Shown: positions 22,690-34,504 of the stretch, one piece after another
Layout of the letters: every line of letters starts with the position of its first letter
How positions within the stretch are numbered: position 1 is the stretch's first letter
Assembly (NCBI GenBank): GCA_907165275.2
Contig: OU015655.1
Location: 13,962,501 to 14,026,500 of the forward strand
DNA from: Zygaena filipendulae
Lineage: Eukaryota > Arthropoda > Insecta > Lepidoptera > Zygaenidae
Direction of reading: 5' to 3'
DNA length: 64,000 nt
Notes under the pieces: model-generated
Seen by the model: the letters and a program-made list of their open reading frames with translations, nothing else
Databases searched by the model: none
Told to the model about the DNA's origin: nothing
Program-made: the position numbers and the translations under genes

Positions 22690-22895
22690 CAACGGGCTGC
22701 CAACTGAAAACCAGCGCTAGGTGTATCACCCACAGCACCTAGCTAATGCTGAGTTGGTGACCTTTTCGGCAGAGCATGCAAGAAATATATATTATTATTG
22801 TGTACAAAAGATTAGGCATTGCTTATGTTTGTTTCTTTTTCTTGTGTGTTGTGCTGAAATAAATGTATTTTCTTCATCTTCTTTTTCTTCTTCTC
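22690..22895 (+). mobile_element. SINE, family 2
   Basis: GGGCTGCCAACTGAAAACC...GGTGACCTTTTCGGCAGAGC and the end TGTGTTGTGCTGAAATAAAT followed by a TTC-rich tail. The reverse copy is at 32965-33120; a 3' piece is at 6516-6620. Confidence 0.65.
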
Positions 22896-23079
22896 TTGTT
22901 CAGAGGACAAGGGAGTCAATCGCAGGCTTCTAGCTAATCTATGTTTTTTTTTTTAGTTTATGATCGAATTAAGGAAATCTGTACACATAGGTAATAAGAA
23001 AGCGCGAGACAAGTCATTCGCAGGGGATATAGATAGGATCTGACATGCGCCAATCTGGTCATCAAATAATCCAATAATA

Positions 23080-23200
23080 ATGCGTATTATAAATTTGTCA
23101 TGAAATTTTGTATACACGTACACAGGGTACTTTTTATCCCGGAATTTTTAAGGCAACTCCGAAATAGTGAAACTCAGGTGAAACAGCGGGGAACAGCTAG
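23080..23200 (+). mobile_element. Helitron 3' half
   Basis: TCATGAAATTTTGTATACAC body, mutated module, CAGCTAG end at 23200. Confidence 0.7.
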
Positions 23201-23804
23201 TTAGACAATAATTCAAAGTGAAATACGAGTAGGTATAGATTTATCCACTTTTGAATTGCGAACATTCCCACGATCCATGTAACTTGGCGGTGACTTTTGT
23301 TCAACCGTGGATTTCTAAACCGGCGTTGTAATATCGTAGAAAAAAAAACAATCGTTTGTTTGAACGCGTAAAAAATCGTTGTTACGAATCTAATAACGAG
23401 GATTAAGGTAAAAGCAATAAAATTATGACGCGATTCCCGCACCGGCTGTAACACGTTGCGTCGGATGTCATAAACCGACACATAAAAGCTAATTATACGC
23501 CGCCCACGTGCCTGCTAGGCGAAAAAAGATTTGTTATGTAACATTGTTATAACTACGGGTGGGTATACGACTTTTAACGACTCTATTCCATAAGCGTTCG
23601 ACTCACGGCAGGATGTATAAAAGAGACGCTGTAAAACTTAGTAGCCTAGCTCTTAAATGTAGCAATACAAGATCGATACGACGTCACTGAGGGATTGACG
23701 ACGTGCGCTCATAAACAACGTCGCTCCCTCTGTATCACGCTCACTAGTCTATGGTGTCATAACTACGAAGTTTTCGCACGAAATGAGCGAAATCGAAACA
23801 TAAT
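23201..23804. other. Intron sequence, nothing recognised
   Basis: No repeat boundary or exon seen. A 94-codon minus-strand frame (23197-23481) has no splice context or recognisable motif. Confidence 0.4.
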
Positions 23805-24133
23805 TGACGACTTGACTAATTTTTCTTTTCTTAGTCCGTCGTGTAGATTAATAAAAGATATTGGACCCGTATTTTTTCTTTTTTTTCCGTAGGTAATAAA
23901 AAAATTACTGCGATATATTGAGTTGACACTTCGCGTGTCGTCACAACCCGGTGGAGTTTGTACGGGGCTTATACCGAATAATGACATCACGAGTCCCCCA
24001 CCCTAAACTTTAATACGCTTTATCTATGTTTATTTTCACCAATTTGAAAAAGCAAAAAATACGTGTCTATTGTTATTTTTTTCTAACTGAAGGACTAATT
24101 TAAATTTTGATTTTCATACCCTGGAAAGTATCC
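23805..24133 (+). mobile_element. CRE-bearing MITE, copy B (diverged)
   Basis: Same plan as copy A (TTAGTCCGTC to GGACTAATTTAAATTTTGAT), but both CRE palindromes have mutated (TGTCGTCAC, TGACATCAC). The outermost ends differ, CTGGAAAGTATCC on the right. Confidence 0.75.
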
Positions 24134-24404
24134 AATTGCATTTTTGCATTCAACGAAGCAACTGTGGCTGGAGATACATTCTACCTATGTGATTAATTTT
24201 CCAAGAATTCGTTTCTATACTTGTAAATAAGATAAGTATATCTAATGAACGAACTATTAATTTTAATAGATTCGCGTCACCATACACCGTTAGTTTAGTA
24301 ATGATAATAAATCGCACCTTCTGAATTAAAGTGACCTAACTCAAAAATTGTGAACTGAAATGAGCAAGAAAGTTTTTTACACAGTGATAATTACATACAT
24401 AAGT

Positions 24405-24460
24405 GAATAGCGCGATCAACGAATGTGACCTATCGGTCACATTCGTTGATCGCGCTATTC
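24405..24460. repeat. Perfect inverted repeat, 26-bp stem
   Basis: Arms begin GAATAGCGCGATCAACGAAT; 4-base loop TATC. The flanks show no target duplication or element end. Confidence 0.92.
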
Positions 24461-25035
24461 CTTTGTTTTTCACAAGGGCTCTTTTCACCACAGGACTTTA
24501 GAGTAGGTATTCTAAGGTCAATTTGAAGCAACATCAGGGCCCTTATTCACTATGGCCAACAACATTTCATGCGCATAATGCGCGTCCCAAAACACAATCC
24601 CAAACGCTCCAAATGCAAAAATATAAAAAAAAAATTATATTCTTTACGACAAAAGAAACGTTGTAAATGTATTTTTTTAAAGTGATACTTCTTTGAACAC
24701 GAGGGAAAAGCAATCTAAGTGGCGCCTTATCTTACGCGACGCGTTATGGTCATAGTGAAGGGCCCTGAAGTTACAGCAGTTTTGAGTTTAAAGGTCACTT
24801 CAATTATGCATGTGCGAAATATTAAATATAATTACGTTATATCAACTGACTTTGAGGGATACAAAACAAAAACACTTGGACGGATTTGAATACAATGAAT
24901 TGAGGTAGCTCCCGATTTAAAATCGGATAATTTTTATTCCGAGACAAATAGTTATCGCGCAAATGTTAAAATTGACGCGGCTTCTATACCTACGTATTTC
25001 TGATATAATATTTGTAGATCAGGCACCTAATAGGA
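24461..25035. other. Intron sequence, weak repeats only
   Basis: About 24535-24770 begins CAGGGCCCTTATTCACTATG and ends with its complement-like CATAGTGAAGGGCCCTGAAG, so it may be another foldback element of about 230 bp. A similar CCCTTATTCACTATGACCAT piece is at 20852. Confidence 0.4.
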
Positions 25036-25465
25036 ATTTTTAATACAGTTGCTCAAAAAGTGGCGTATTGCAGGGACGTTTAGCGTTCGGGATGTGGGCT
25101 ATTACATACTCGAGCTTTTTGTTTACCTTTCCCGAACTCGTGCGTTCTCTTTGCCAACTGTCAAAAATGGCGACACGACTTTGACACTTTTTGCATTGCG
25201 AAACGTAGGTTTCGCATTACTAATACGACTAGCGCCATCTCTTGATCACAGTTGGAAATTAGTTGAGTTTGTTGTGTTTTTGATATTTTATTAAATTGCT
25301 TAATTTTTTCGCAACTGTATTAAAAATAGTTGTTCAGTACACGTGCGGAACCGTCATTGCAACTAGTTCCGACTGTCAACCCTCACCTTCGGCTGCGCCT
25401 CGGCTCGGGTAGACATTTGTCGGAACTCTTTGCAATGACAGGCTTTCCGCACTTATAATGAAATA
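25036..25465. mobile_element. Two-foldback composite element, copy 1
   Basis: Unit 1 (25036-25328) has inverted ends TTTTAATACAGTTGC / GCAACTGTATTAAAA. Unit 2 (about 25338-25465) has GTGCGGAACCGTCATTGCAA and, inverted, TTGCAATGACAGGCTTTCCGCAC. Both units recur in the same order at 54014-54450. Confidence 0.75.
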
Positions 25466-27809
25466 TACTATATTATACAAAAAAAGGAAAAAAAAACGAG
25501 CAAAGCCATTATTTGCTTAGAAATTGTTTTGCTTATGCGCCCCTATATTTGGAAGTGTTGAAAGCACAAAGCTGTGAGAACGGGCGTTGATGTAGGGCTG
25601 TCACACTCCGGACCCTTGTCATGTGGAATGTCAAAACACAAGTGAATTTTTTGCGAGTGACTCGCAATATAAAATTAGGTAGGTACTCGATTTGCGCGCG
25701 CTTTCATCCCATCATTGTTGTCAGGGGTTGAATTTACAAAAGCTTCTTAGTGCTCCGTTATAAAAGCCTCATATGAAATTCCAAGTTTCTATAGAGCCAG
25801 TGGTTTAGGCTGTACTCCAAACGTCAATTGATCAATGAGGTTCTTGAGGGATGAATTAATTAACTTAAATAGCAATTTTTTAAGAGTTTTCCGCAGTTAA
25901 TGTAATAATAAAAAAGTTTGAAATCATTTTTGGCACGGTTTCAATATTTTGTTTGAAATACTGCGGAATTATCATCGAAATTCTGGTGTTTATCGTGTAT
26001 CTGTATCATAATTATATTCTACGATCGATTTATTTTCAAATAAAATATCTCAGAAGATAACTATGATTTTTTTTAACCAGTTTACAGTAGAAACATGAGG
26101 AGGTTCTCAATTGGCTAGGCCTTTTTTCCAGCTACTGTTTTGGCATTACCCTACCAAAGACTTTTTTGTACATTTACAATTTAGATAAAAGAGAAATTTA
26201 AATAATCAATTATTTTACCATAATATCTTTGTGCCTTTAGTTATTTGCAACGCTTCTTACATTCCGATGTTTTTGTTTTTGTGTCTGAAATATTTTAATT
26301 TAACTTGAATACTATACACCACTAATAAATTAAAAAAAAAAAGTCTGTACAATACGTGTACTGCGTTGTTAATTATTTTAATAGAAACATTAAAAACAAA
26401 AAAAAATAATGTTTGTTTTCTGCATATATTATAATAATAATCTAGTTTAAGCCCTAAGAACAGATTGTCCTAAAAAACCTTACTCATAATTTTTTTTTGT
26501 TTGTACATTAAGAAAAAAATCGTTTGATACCCATTTGCACAACGCTCATTCGGTACCCTTTGTAGGAAATTGCTGGAAATTTTAAAGAGGAAAGTTTTGA
26601 TCAACTATAAACCGTTCATCTCCTCTCTTTTACTTTTTATTAATAAACCTTTTGAAGGCATTCGTTTATAAATTGGTTCTATTGGTTCAATCTCTCAGGT
26701 ATGATTCAATTAAGCGCAATATGAAATGTAAACAAGATGATTTCTCCTGGGTCAGTCTGCGGTAAACAGGTTCCGACTAATGTCCAATAAATCTTGGAAA
26801 GACATCATTATAATGAACTACTCAAAAAAAATTTATAACATGTGAGCCGTGGCCAAACGCCTAGCCAATAAAAAACAACATAATTTCTTGCATAGTCAAC
26901 TCTTCATTGTGAACTCAGACCTAATAAAGACGGAACGCGTAAAACAAACAAGTGAAGCCAGGAAAAAGACACTATCGCCGTGCATGTACACAGACACGCA
27001 CACACTTACAAGAAAAAGACATAATCCATACACTTTCCTAGTCACTACATGCATACGCAACCGGCTTCACTTCGTTGTTCGAGACTTTTCGTCTTTAGTT
27101 TTTATTTGGTCTGAGATTGTGATTTTTTCATTCAAAAATTGTATTTCGTATTTTGATTTAATTATGGATACAGGTACAAACGTAGTGGTTATAATATACT
27201 CTTTGGGTACAAACTACATAGGTTTGTCATTAGAATAGATCAACAGGAATGGCGAACGGCACAATATTTTGGGTACGTCACCGATTAAAAATTCCGGGTT
27301 ACAGTATAGCCTATGTCACTCAGGGATAATGTAGCATTCTAATGGTGAAATAATTTTCAAAATCGGCTTAGTAGATCCAGAGATTACCCCCTATAACCTC
27401 AAAAACTCACAAACTTTACCTCTTTATTATATTAGTTTACATCATTATTTATTATTTACCCAATAATCCCAAAGTCAAAATTATTTGATGGCACATCTAT
27501 GACGCCATTGAACATTTCTTTAGAAAAAATGGCGTGTTGATACATAAAGGTTCGCCTAGCCTGGACTAGGAGAACATGTATATACAAGTACCTACAACAA
27601 GTTAAATGGGTTGGGAGTTGGAACAGAAATCTTACATTACTGGCCAATCTAAGGAGATTGGGAGTATTATTTATATGAATTATTTATTTATTATTGTAAA
27701 GGTACAAACTAATTTTGAGGATGAAAAATTGAAGTGCAGAGACATGTGAGAACTTGTTTTTGGCACGGACTCACGTCGCGTCAAATACTGGGTTGCCAGA
27801 TAGAATCCC
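25466..27809. other. Intron sequence, mostly unrecognised
   Basis: AT-rich with long A and T runs. A GAGGAGGTTCTCAATTGGC piece at about 26097 matches the dispersed repeat seen at 29640 and 30536. No exon signals. Confidence 0.4.
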
Positions 27810-27950
27810 AATTAATATTATAAATGCGAAAGTGAGTTCGTTTGTTTGTTTGTATGCTTGTTTATTGCACTTTCACGCCTTAACGGCTCAACTGATCATC
27901 ATGAAATTTTGCAAGCACGTTGTTCGGGGTACAGAGAAGGACATATAATA
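27810..27950 (+). mobile_element. Helitron 5' half
   Basis: TTAATATTATAAATGCGAAA start through GTACAGAGAAGGACAT; the 3' hairpin end is missing. Confidence 0.65.
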
Positions 27951-27988
27951 TGTGAAGAGGTTCTATATTTGACTGTATTATTTATTAA

Positions 27989-28310
27989 CTAGCTGTGCCC
28001 CGCGGTTTCACCCGCGTGAAAAGTTTTTATGTAAATTTTTTTTTTCCCGACATCCGATTTGAATGAAACAAAGCTCCATGTAGCTCCAGGCTTATCCTGC
28101 TTAATCTACCTGTGAGAACCGCATGACACTCCGTTCAGTAGATTCGGAGATTATCGCGAACAAACAGACAGACAGATAGAAAATAATTAAAAAAACTTTT
28201 TTTGAGGTTGGTTTCTTCTACTTCTTTTATTGCCCCCTGTCAACTTTTCTTAAAAATATTCAATGTACAGAATCGCTGATTCTACTCTTTTATTATAGTA
28301 TAGATAGATA
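27989..28310 (-). mobile_element. Helitron, long subtype
   Basis: CTAG at 27989, intact hairpin, TATACTATAATAAAAGAGTA end; sister of 7120-7426 and 41056-41342. Confidence 0.85.
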
Positions 28311-29105
28311 GAAGACAGAAGTTATTATTGCTATAAAATGAACTACCGAACTGATGAGGTGTTTTTGAAGTGGATTTTACGAAAATAACGTTACGTATTT
28401 ATTTATTAATTATTATGAACCTGTTTGGTTGTTACGAACATTTTATGATTCAAATTAAACATGATAATAATAATCTTATTTCAATAATTAGATAAAAGAT
28501 AATTTTGAGCATCTTTCACTTTCTCATCTTTTAACGGTGCTTATGGAATTAGATGGATAATAATTAATACCTAATGATAATTATAATTAATTTTTTCGCA
28601 TCGCAAGCTTAATACCTATAAAATATATTATAAACGAGTTACAATGCAATTTTACATAAAGTATAAAACATAACAAATAACATAAATTATCAAATTACGT
28701 TGACGTGCCACAAGTATGAAATTCGCAAATTTGCATTTTTTTACACGGAAAATTTCGCATAGCACACATTATATCTATAAGTAAACAAAACAGAATTGCA
28801 CAACAGATAGGTCCTTAAGTTACAAAGAACCAATCAAACCGACACTATGGCACAGTATAAAAAAAATTTAGGTACTTTAAACCACACGGCAGAAGGGATA
28901 CCTTTTCTATCTTTAGATATTAAAATTATTATATAATATTTACAGTTACACTACTCTCACGTTATGTCCTATATATGTATGTGGTTGTCTCTCTTTAGTC
29001 ACGCTTTTTCATTTCATCGATTTAATTTGATCAAATCACAACAATGCTAAAAAAGATTTCACTTAAAAAAATCAGTTTGACAATGAGTAATCGAGTACGC
29101 ATCAA
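28311..29105. other. Intron sequence, nothing recognised
   Basis: Very AT-rich; no repeat end seen. Confidence 0.4.
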
Positions 29106-29260
29106 CTAGAAACGAGACGCGTGCCAATATCCAGCAACTAAGCGCTGTACCGGGATAATTGGACTGTCCACTCGATTGTCATCTGTCAATGAATAACGGG
29201 CGCCATTGGGCACGGCTTTGCGAGCTGTGAGAAAGACATTGTGATCGCTTATATTCAGAA
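29106..29260 (-). CDS. Candidate alternative terminal exon of NOS1AP
   Basis: Minus-strand frame open from a TAG near 29282 to a TAG stop at 29106-29108; it also holds an ATG at 29270. Translation from GTTCTG reads VLNISDHNVFLTARKAVPNG, then ARYSLTDDNRVDSPIIPVQR and a GYWHASRF end: a protein-like composition, unlike the Lys/Asn/Ile/Phe-rich noise of nearby AT-rich frames, in a GC-richer island without repeats. A possible acceptor GGGAGCAG|TT at 29261/29260 has phase 1, matching the donor at 29915. If used it would give a short PTB-only isoform. The polypyrimidine tract is poor and I recognise no homologue; an independent small ORF or chance is also possible. Confidence 0.3.
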
Positions 29261-29639
29261 CTGCTCCCATATCCAAGGTGACCTATCTCTATATCTATGA
29301 TCGTTGTCGTTATGAAAAACTAAAGAACGAATCGTCAGGTCACGTGGTCACGTAAAAGCGTTCGATCGAAAGTAAAATTTTTAGGCCTCACTCGTCGGGT
29401 TGATGCAAACATTCAAATGATTTTATGTGGGCAAATTACAATATTATGTTGTTGATATTATGATGTGAATCATACACTTAAATTAGTAATAATTATTTGT
29501 TCTGATTTTATGCGCTGCCGTATCGTGTTCACCTTCACCCGACTATAAAAAGAAAGGAGGACTTTGTCGGTTAGAAGATTTCTTCTCGAGATTCCCAAAA
29601 AAAAAGTTATGAGGTAACAAATATAGAAAGAAATCATAC

Positions 29640-29690
29640 GCGTCGAATTGAGAACCTCCTCCTTTTTGCGAAGTCGGAAAAAAAGTTAGT
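29640..29690 (-). repeat. Dispersed repeat (AGGAGGTTCTCAATTCGAC type)
   Basis: Minus strand reads CCGACTTCGCAAAAAGGAGG then TTCTCAATTCGACGCG, a short block I recall as widespread in Lepidoptera. Related pieces at 26097 and 30536. Confidence 0.5.
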
Positions 29691-29914
29691 TTTATCACGT
29701 TTTTCTGTCATTAAAAAATATTGGCATTTCATTAAATTATATTTACCGGGCTAATAAAACTTTTCAGTTGATATCTAAATCCAAAGAAAATTATAGTATA
29801 ATCATTACGTTCTTGACAAACCCACAAAATTGACTATTGGGATGGTGGACAGTGCAATGGCTTTTTTGATTAAGTTATTATCTTCTAACCAATGGCCGAT
29901 CTCTTCAAAGTTAC

Positions 29915-30068
29915 CTTTACATGGTGGGATGTCGCTGGCACGGTCGGATATAAGCTGGTCGTCCACCGCGGAGGAAGTGGAGGCTTCCGGCTGGTCCGGG
30001 TTGCTTTGCATCTTGTGGCACACCTCGAAGGCTTGCCCCACTGTGCGGACGATTCTCATCGCCTGGCT
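29915..30068 (-). CDS. NOS1AP: NOS1AP exon with PTB C-terminal helix
   Basis: Opens after GTTAACAG| in phase 0 with SQAMRIVRTVGQAFEVCHKM, which is essentially identical to vertebrate NOS1AP and forms the C-terminal helix that closes the PTB fold. The remainder (QSNPDQPEASTSSAVDDQLI...SDIPPCK) is a polar linker. I place the donor at AAAG|GTAACT (29915/29914), giving phase 1 to match the next exon; an alternative donor, CCAT|GTAAAG six bases upstream, keeps the same phase. The frame stays open past the donor to 29805, so intron retention would add about 36 residues and a stop. A dispersed element ends 70 bp upstream of the acceptor. Confidence 0.95.
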
Positions 30069-30137
30069 CTGTTAACAAGATTTGCGTTTTGAGACTGAGG
30101 GTCCATGGGGGACTGAAGCTAAGGGGAAGGAGATCGC

Positions 30138-30422
30138 CTAGGCTATTTCACTGTTGTCGAAATGTCGATATCCAATAATTATACTCGAAAAGATCATATA
30201 TCATGGATAAGCATAACATAACCGACAAAATCAATAAAATTGATTAAAAAATAAAATAGTTATAAACAGTTTAATTTTGAATATGTCTGTCTCTTTCTAA
30301 AACGGAATTCTGTATGGCGGTTGTAGGGCGCTACAAGTCGAGTGACGTCACTACAGGACTAGCGCTTTCCTTGTCTAACTTGAACTTTTAAAGAGTCATA
30401 ATATCTCTGAAAGTACAAAAGA
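30138..30422. mobile_element. Dispersed element, pair with 17878
   Basis: Second copy of the 17878-18135 repeat, with GTATGGCGGTTGTAGGGCG and one TGACGTCAC. It sits about 70 bp upstream (transcript sense) of the PTB exon acceptor. Confidence 0.65.
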
Positions 30423-30535
30423 TATTTGTAAAAGAATAATGCTATTATACTACTCATACATAAAGGTTTATAAAATAATAAAAAAAAAAAACACTAAAAT
30501 TCCTTAGATAAGTGGATATATGTAATTGATTTTTT

Positions 30536-30600
30536 TTTAACCGACTTCCAAAAAGGAGGAGTTTCTATGTTCGATCGTATGTATTTTTTTTTCTTATTGC
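30536..30600 (+). repeat. Dispersed repeat (ACCGACTTCCAAAAAGGAGG type)
   Basis: ACCGACTTCCAAAAAGGAGG, then TTTCTATGTTCGATCGTATG. See 29640. Confidence 0.5.
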
Positions 30601-32535
30601 AGTCTTATTCGATATTATTGACAAAGTGAAATTTGAATCAAACTAAAATAAAATAATTAATTACACAATCAAACACGACACGGGGTATCTTCAAAAGGAA
30701 CTTTGAGAACAGTGCCGTTTTCCTATTTTTCCTTCATACGAATGTTGGAAAATTACAGCGAGTGATTCGCATAGATATGTACTAAAATTATTTAATTAAC
30801 TAATTAACTAACTAGCTATTGCATGATCAAAAGAGACAATATAGTAAGTAGGTAAAGGTGATATGGGATGCCACATTGTTATTTCGATTTAATACGTTGA
30901 CTTAATAAGTAAAAGTTTTAATATTTGTAGACCATATAAAAATATTATATTTACGATGTATATAACCGATTTATTATTTATCTTTTTACTAATCCTGTAG
31001 CTTCTAATCGACTCGGCCGATTGGGGTCATGTTCACGCATCTTTTTTGCCATCACGAAGGATTAATAAAGCTCACGTACCTATTTGATAGGAATTCTCGA
31101 GGGGATCCCGAAATTTTTGCGAAAAGGCTAGGTAAATAAATAAGCAAATTGCAACTGCACTCTCTAGTCTGTGGGAATGTGTAAGGATCGTAGAATTTTA
31201 TTACACTTCTTTTACGACAGGGCCAAAGAAAGCGTACCAGCCCTACTCAGGCACGTACCTGGAAGATATAAAAGGTCACCTGACAGTATCTAACGTTAAC
31301 TTAACACAGTAAGTACCAAAAAGGTTTATTTTCGAAGTTTTACTTTCAACAGGGTCTCATTGTCAAATAAAGATGCTGGCTGTTTATTTCTTTTTCTTTT
31401 TTTTTTTAAAAGGTGTTAAAGATTTCGCAGGAAAATTGTCGGTAGGAGATTTTGGCGGGAATTGAAGATGGCGGTCGGTCCCGCCATTTATTTCCGTGTC
31501 GGTAAATAAATGTTTAAAGCGGATTTTGCTGTGATGTGGTGCTGTATGGATCAACGATTGGAGGCAATCTAAATTATATGTATATCAGAAGAAGATTAAA
31601 AAAAATAGTAGAAAATAATTACAAAGAAATGAAATTTTTATGGAAGTTTCTTTATTTTTAGAACGTCGCGGTCGCAACAATTTTTTTTTCTGAACTTCGC
31701 AACACGGACTTATAACAGAGTTTATGATTATCCGTGGATGTTTCGATGGGCAAGACTGACTTTTCATGCTCTGTGAGTTTTATTTACCCTTTTAGTACCG
31801 AAATAAAAAAAAAAAAATAGGTACGCTTGTTATACACGTCATCTAGTAGGTAGGTATGACAGTGTATATAAAACATAGTCGGGTTATTTAAATTAGGTAT
31901 AGGTAAATAGCACAGATATTAACTTTGTTGTGCTGATGTGTCCAAGTTACTATAGAATTTTTCTTTCTTCCTTACAATAATTTAAGACAGTTATTGTAAT
32001 TTTAGACGAGATTTTGGGGGCGATAGTTTTTCACTTTATTCATGAACGCTTACACAATTCGACAATCCAACCAACAGGCATCGTTCAAAATTTAAGTCAC
32101 CACTCGACTGATTGATCAATGAGTTTTTTGCATTTATTAAATTGAAACTTTGTTACTATTTTCCTGTTTTATTTTCTTTGTTTTTACAATTTTCACTTCT
32201 GGCGCGTGTACACACCCACAAATCCATATATAGGGTATAATTTTATATAAGGAAACATTTAATCCTCCGATAGTAATTTATCCTTACATCTAAATTAAAA
32301 AAAATACAAAACAACTGATAAAGAGTTAAAAACCTTGGATAAAAATGTGGGTTTACGCGGATAACCGCTAGATATTTGATCTATCAGCGCGTCGGCAAAA
32401 AATCTACATAGATTTTTTTTATATATATTTGACCCCAGAATCGAATAAGCAACACCCTTCTTCAACACGTCCCTCAGATCCTTACAGGCTGTATAATCCT
32501 ATTATCTACATACCCATATATATATATATATACAA
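30601..32535. other. Intron sequence, nothing recognised
   Basis: AT-rich; no element ends or exon signals stand out. A GGCGGTCGGTCCCGCC short palindrome lies near 31470. Confidence 0.4.
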
Positions 32536-32544
32536 TTCTTTTGC

Positions 32545-32615
32545 ATTTCATCATCATCACCAATGTCAGACGTCCACTGCTGGACATAGGCCTCCCCTAG
32601 GATCACAATAACGAC
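32545..32615. repeat. Dispersed LINE-tail-like repeat (CCACTGCTGGACATAGGCCT)
   Basis: TCATCATCATC... followed by CCACTGCTGGACATAGGCCT, a block I recall from 3' parts of insect non-LTR elements. A weaker trace is near 57440-57490. Confidence 0.55.
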
Positions 32616-32964
32616 CTGCGCTTCCCGCATTTTTGCATTTACCTATGTATTTACCAACAATACGATCTGAAGACAAAATCGCTCCTAACGCCGGTATAAG
32701 TACATTCGAATACCAGAGATTACCCAGCTTGTCCAGTTCAAAGGAACTAGAATTGTTGCAATAGAACGTAGGTAAAGCGAGTGCCCAGCATCAAACCTTG
32801 GAACGGTTCCAGAATTGAGGGGCGATTATGACGCGGGTATATAGTTTCCATGAAAGTGCCACGTATTGAAAATAAGTGTTGTCATAACTCATAAGTGCTA
32901 TCCCAATTCCTGACTATTATCTGATAAATGCGATGGTGAGTTTGTTACGCTTTCACACTGTTAC

Positions 32965-33120
32965 TAGAAAGAAAGAAAGAAAGAAAATACATTTATTTCA
33001 GCACACAAGAAAAAGAAACAAAACTAACAGTCCCTAATCTAAATTTGTAGATATAATATCTCTTGCATGCTCTGCCGAAAGGGCACCAACTCCGCATTAG
33101 CTAAGTGTGGGTACACCACT
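32965..33120 (-). mobile_element. SINE, family 2
   Basis: Reverse copy of 22690-22895: GAAA-repeat tail at 32975-32993, ATTTATTTCAGCACACAAGA, then GCATGCTCTGCCGAAAGGGC. Confidence 0.65.
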
Positions 33121-33859
33121 ACTCAGTATGAAGTTTCGCATACACGTTAGTGGATCTTTCATACGGAAAAAAGGAATGTTTCCTAGGTATAGAAGATCTC
33201 CTATGTGTCACTACGAATAATGGCTATCTTCCGGCCCCATGATCAGATCAGCTCCATGCCATAATGATATTGCCAATAATCATCATCCAACTACACATCG
33301 GGTTTCATTTCAAGTTGGTTATCATTGACTTAAGATTTTATAACATTGTTTGCAGTTTGTTATATTTTAGCGTATCACATAATACGAAAAAAATTAATAA
33401 TTTTTTTATTCAACTCACTGGGAGCGACTAACAAAACAGTTACTTATGAAAAATTATTTTTAATAAAAAAATTAAATCTCACTAATTAGCACAACACTCA
33501 TAACCTTGTGAGCTAACCGATAAGTACCATCTAGTGACGGGTAGTTGGCAGCTTGCTCAACCGTTCACTTTGTTTACATAATTTTCTTGTCAATAAATTT
33601 TCTACTTAACAACAGATGGCGCTTTACACAACGAGCGAAGCTCGGTGACCCAAGTATTTTATATTATGCAGGTAGTTGGAGAATTATGAGCGAAGACACG
33701 TTTTTGTTGTTGCTGAAAAGCATTTAAGTTTCGAAGGGTGATGATAAATTGCGTCATCATGTTGATCGATCGAGGGTAACTCGCTCAAAGTGTCCGTCAC
33801 ATGAGTTTAGGTAGTATAGTTCTATGATGTACAGTCGGCACCAGACATGTAAACACTTT
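33121..33859. other. Intron sequence, fragmentary repeats
   Basis: Contains CACAACGAGCGAAGCTCGGT near 33628 (see 19915); otherwise nothing recognised. Confidence 0.4.
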
Positions 33860-34504
33860 GGGCATGTTAACTAATTTTTTTTTTTAGTCTGTCTTGTAGA
33901 ATAATAAAAAATATTGGACCCATATTTTTTATTTTTTTACGTAATCAAAAAATAACAGCGATACATTGAGTTGAAATTTCGCGAGACGTCACTTGAGGGA
34001 CAGTTTGTATGGCGGTTTTAGCGGTTAGTGACGTCACGACCCCCTCACCCTAAACTTTAACTCGCTTTATCTCTGTGTATTTTAATTTATTTTAAAAAGA
34101 AAAAAAATACGTGTCAATGGGGATGTGGACTTCTTTTGAAAATCAAAATTCTAATTCGTCCGTCAGTTAGAAAATAAAAAGACAATAGACACGTATTTTT
34201 TGCTTTTACAAATAAATTAAAATAAAGCGCATTAAAGTTTAGGGTGAGGGGGTCGTGACGTCACTAACCGCGTAAACCGCCATACAAACCGTCAGAATAG
34301 TGACGTCACGCGGAATTTCAACTCAATATATCGTCGTTATTTTTTGATTACGTAAAAAAAGAAAAAATACGTGTCCAATATTTTTTAATAATCTACAAAA
34401 CGGACTAAAAAATAAAAATTAGTCCACATGCCCATTGTTTTTTTTTTATTTTATAACTGAAGGGGTTAATTAGAATTTGATTTTCAAAAGTAGTCCACAT
34501 CCTC
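33860..34504 (+). mobile_element. CRE-bearing MITE, copy C, interrupted by copy D
   Basis: The outer copy runs 33860-34118, then resumes at 34434 (ATTGTTTTTTT) and ends at AGTCCACATCCT near 34504. The inserted copy D lies between. One CRE is intact (TGACGTCAC) and one mutated (AGACGTCAC). Confidence 0.85.
34119..34433 (-). mobile_element. CRE-bearing MITE, copy D, nested in copy C
   Basis: About 315 bp, from GGGGATGTGGACT to AGTCCACATGCCC, opposite in orientation to its host copy. Both CRE palindromes are intact. Only AT is duplicated at the junction (GTGTCAAT...ATTGTTT). Confidence 0.9.

Noticed and set aside
26849..27238. 129-codon plus-strand frame
   Set aside because: No initiator context, no motif, AT-rich-intron composition; length is possible by chance in 64 kb.
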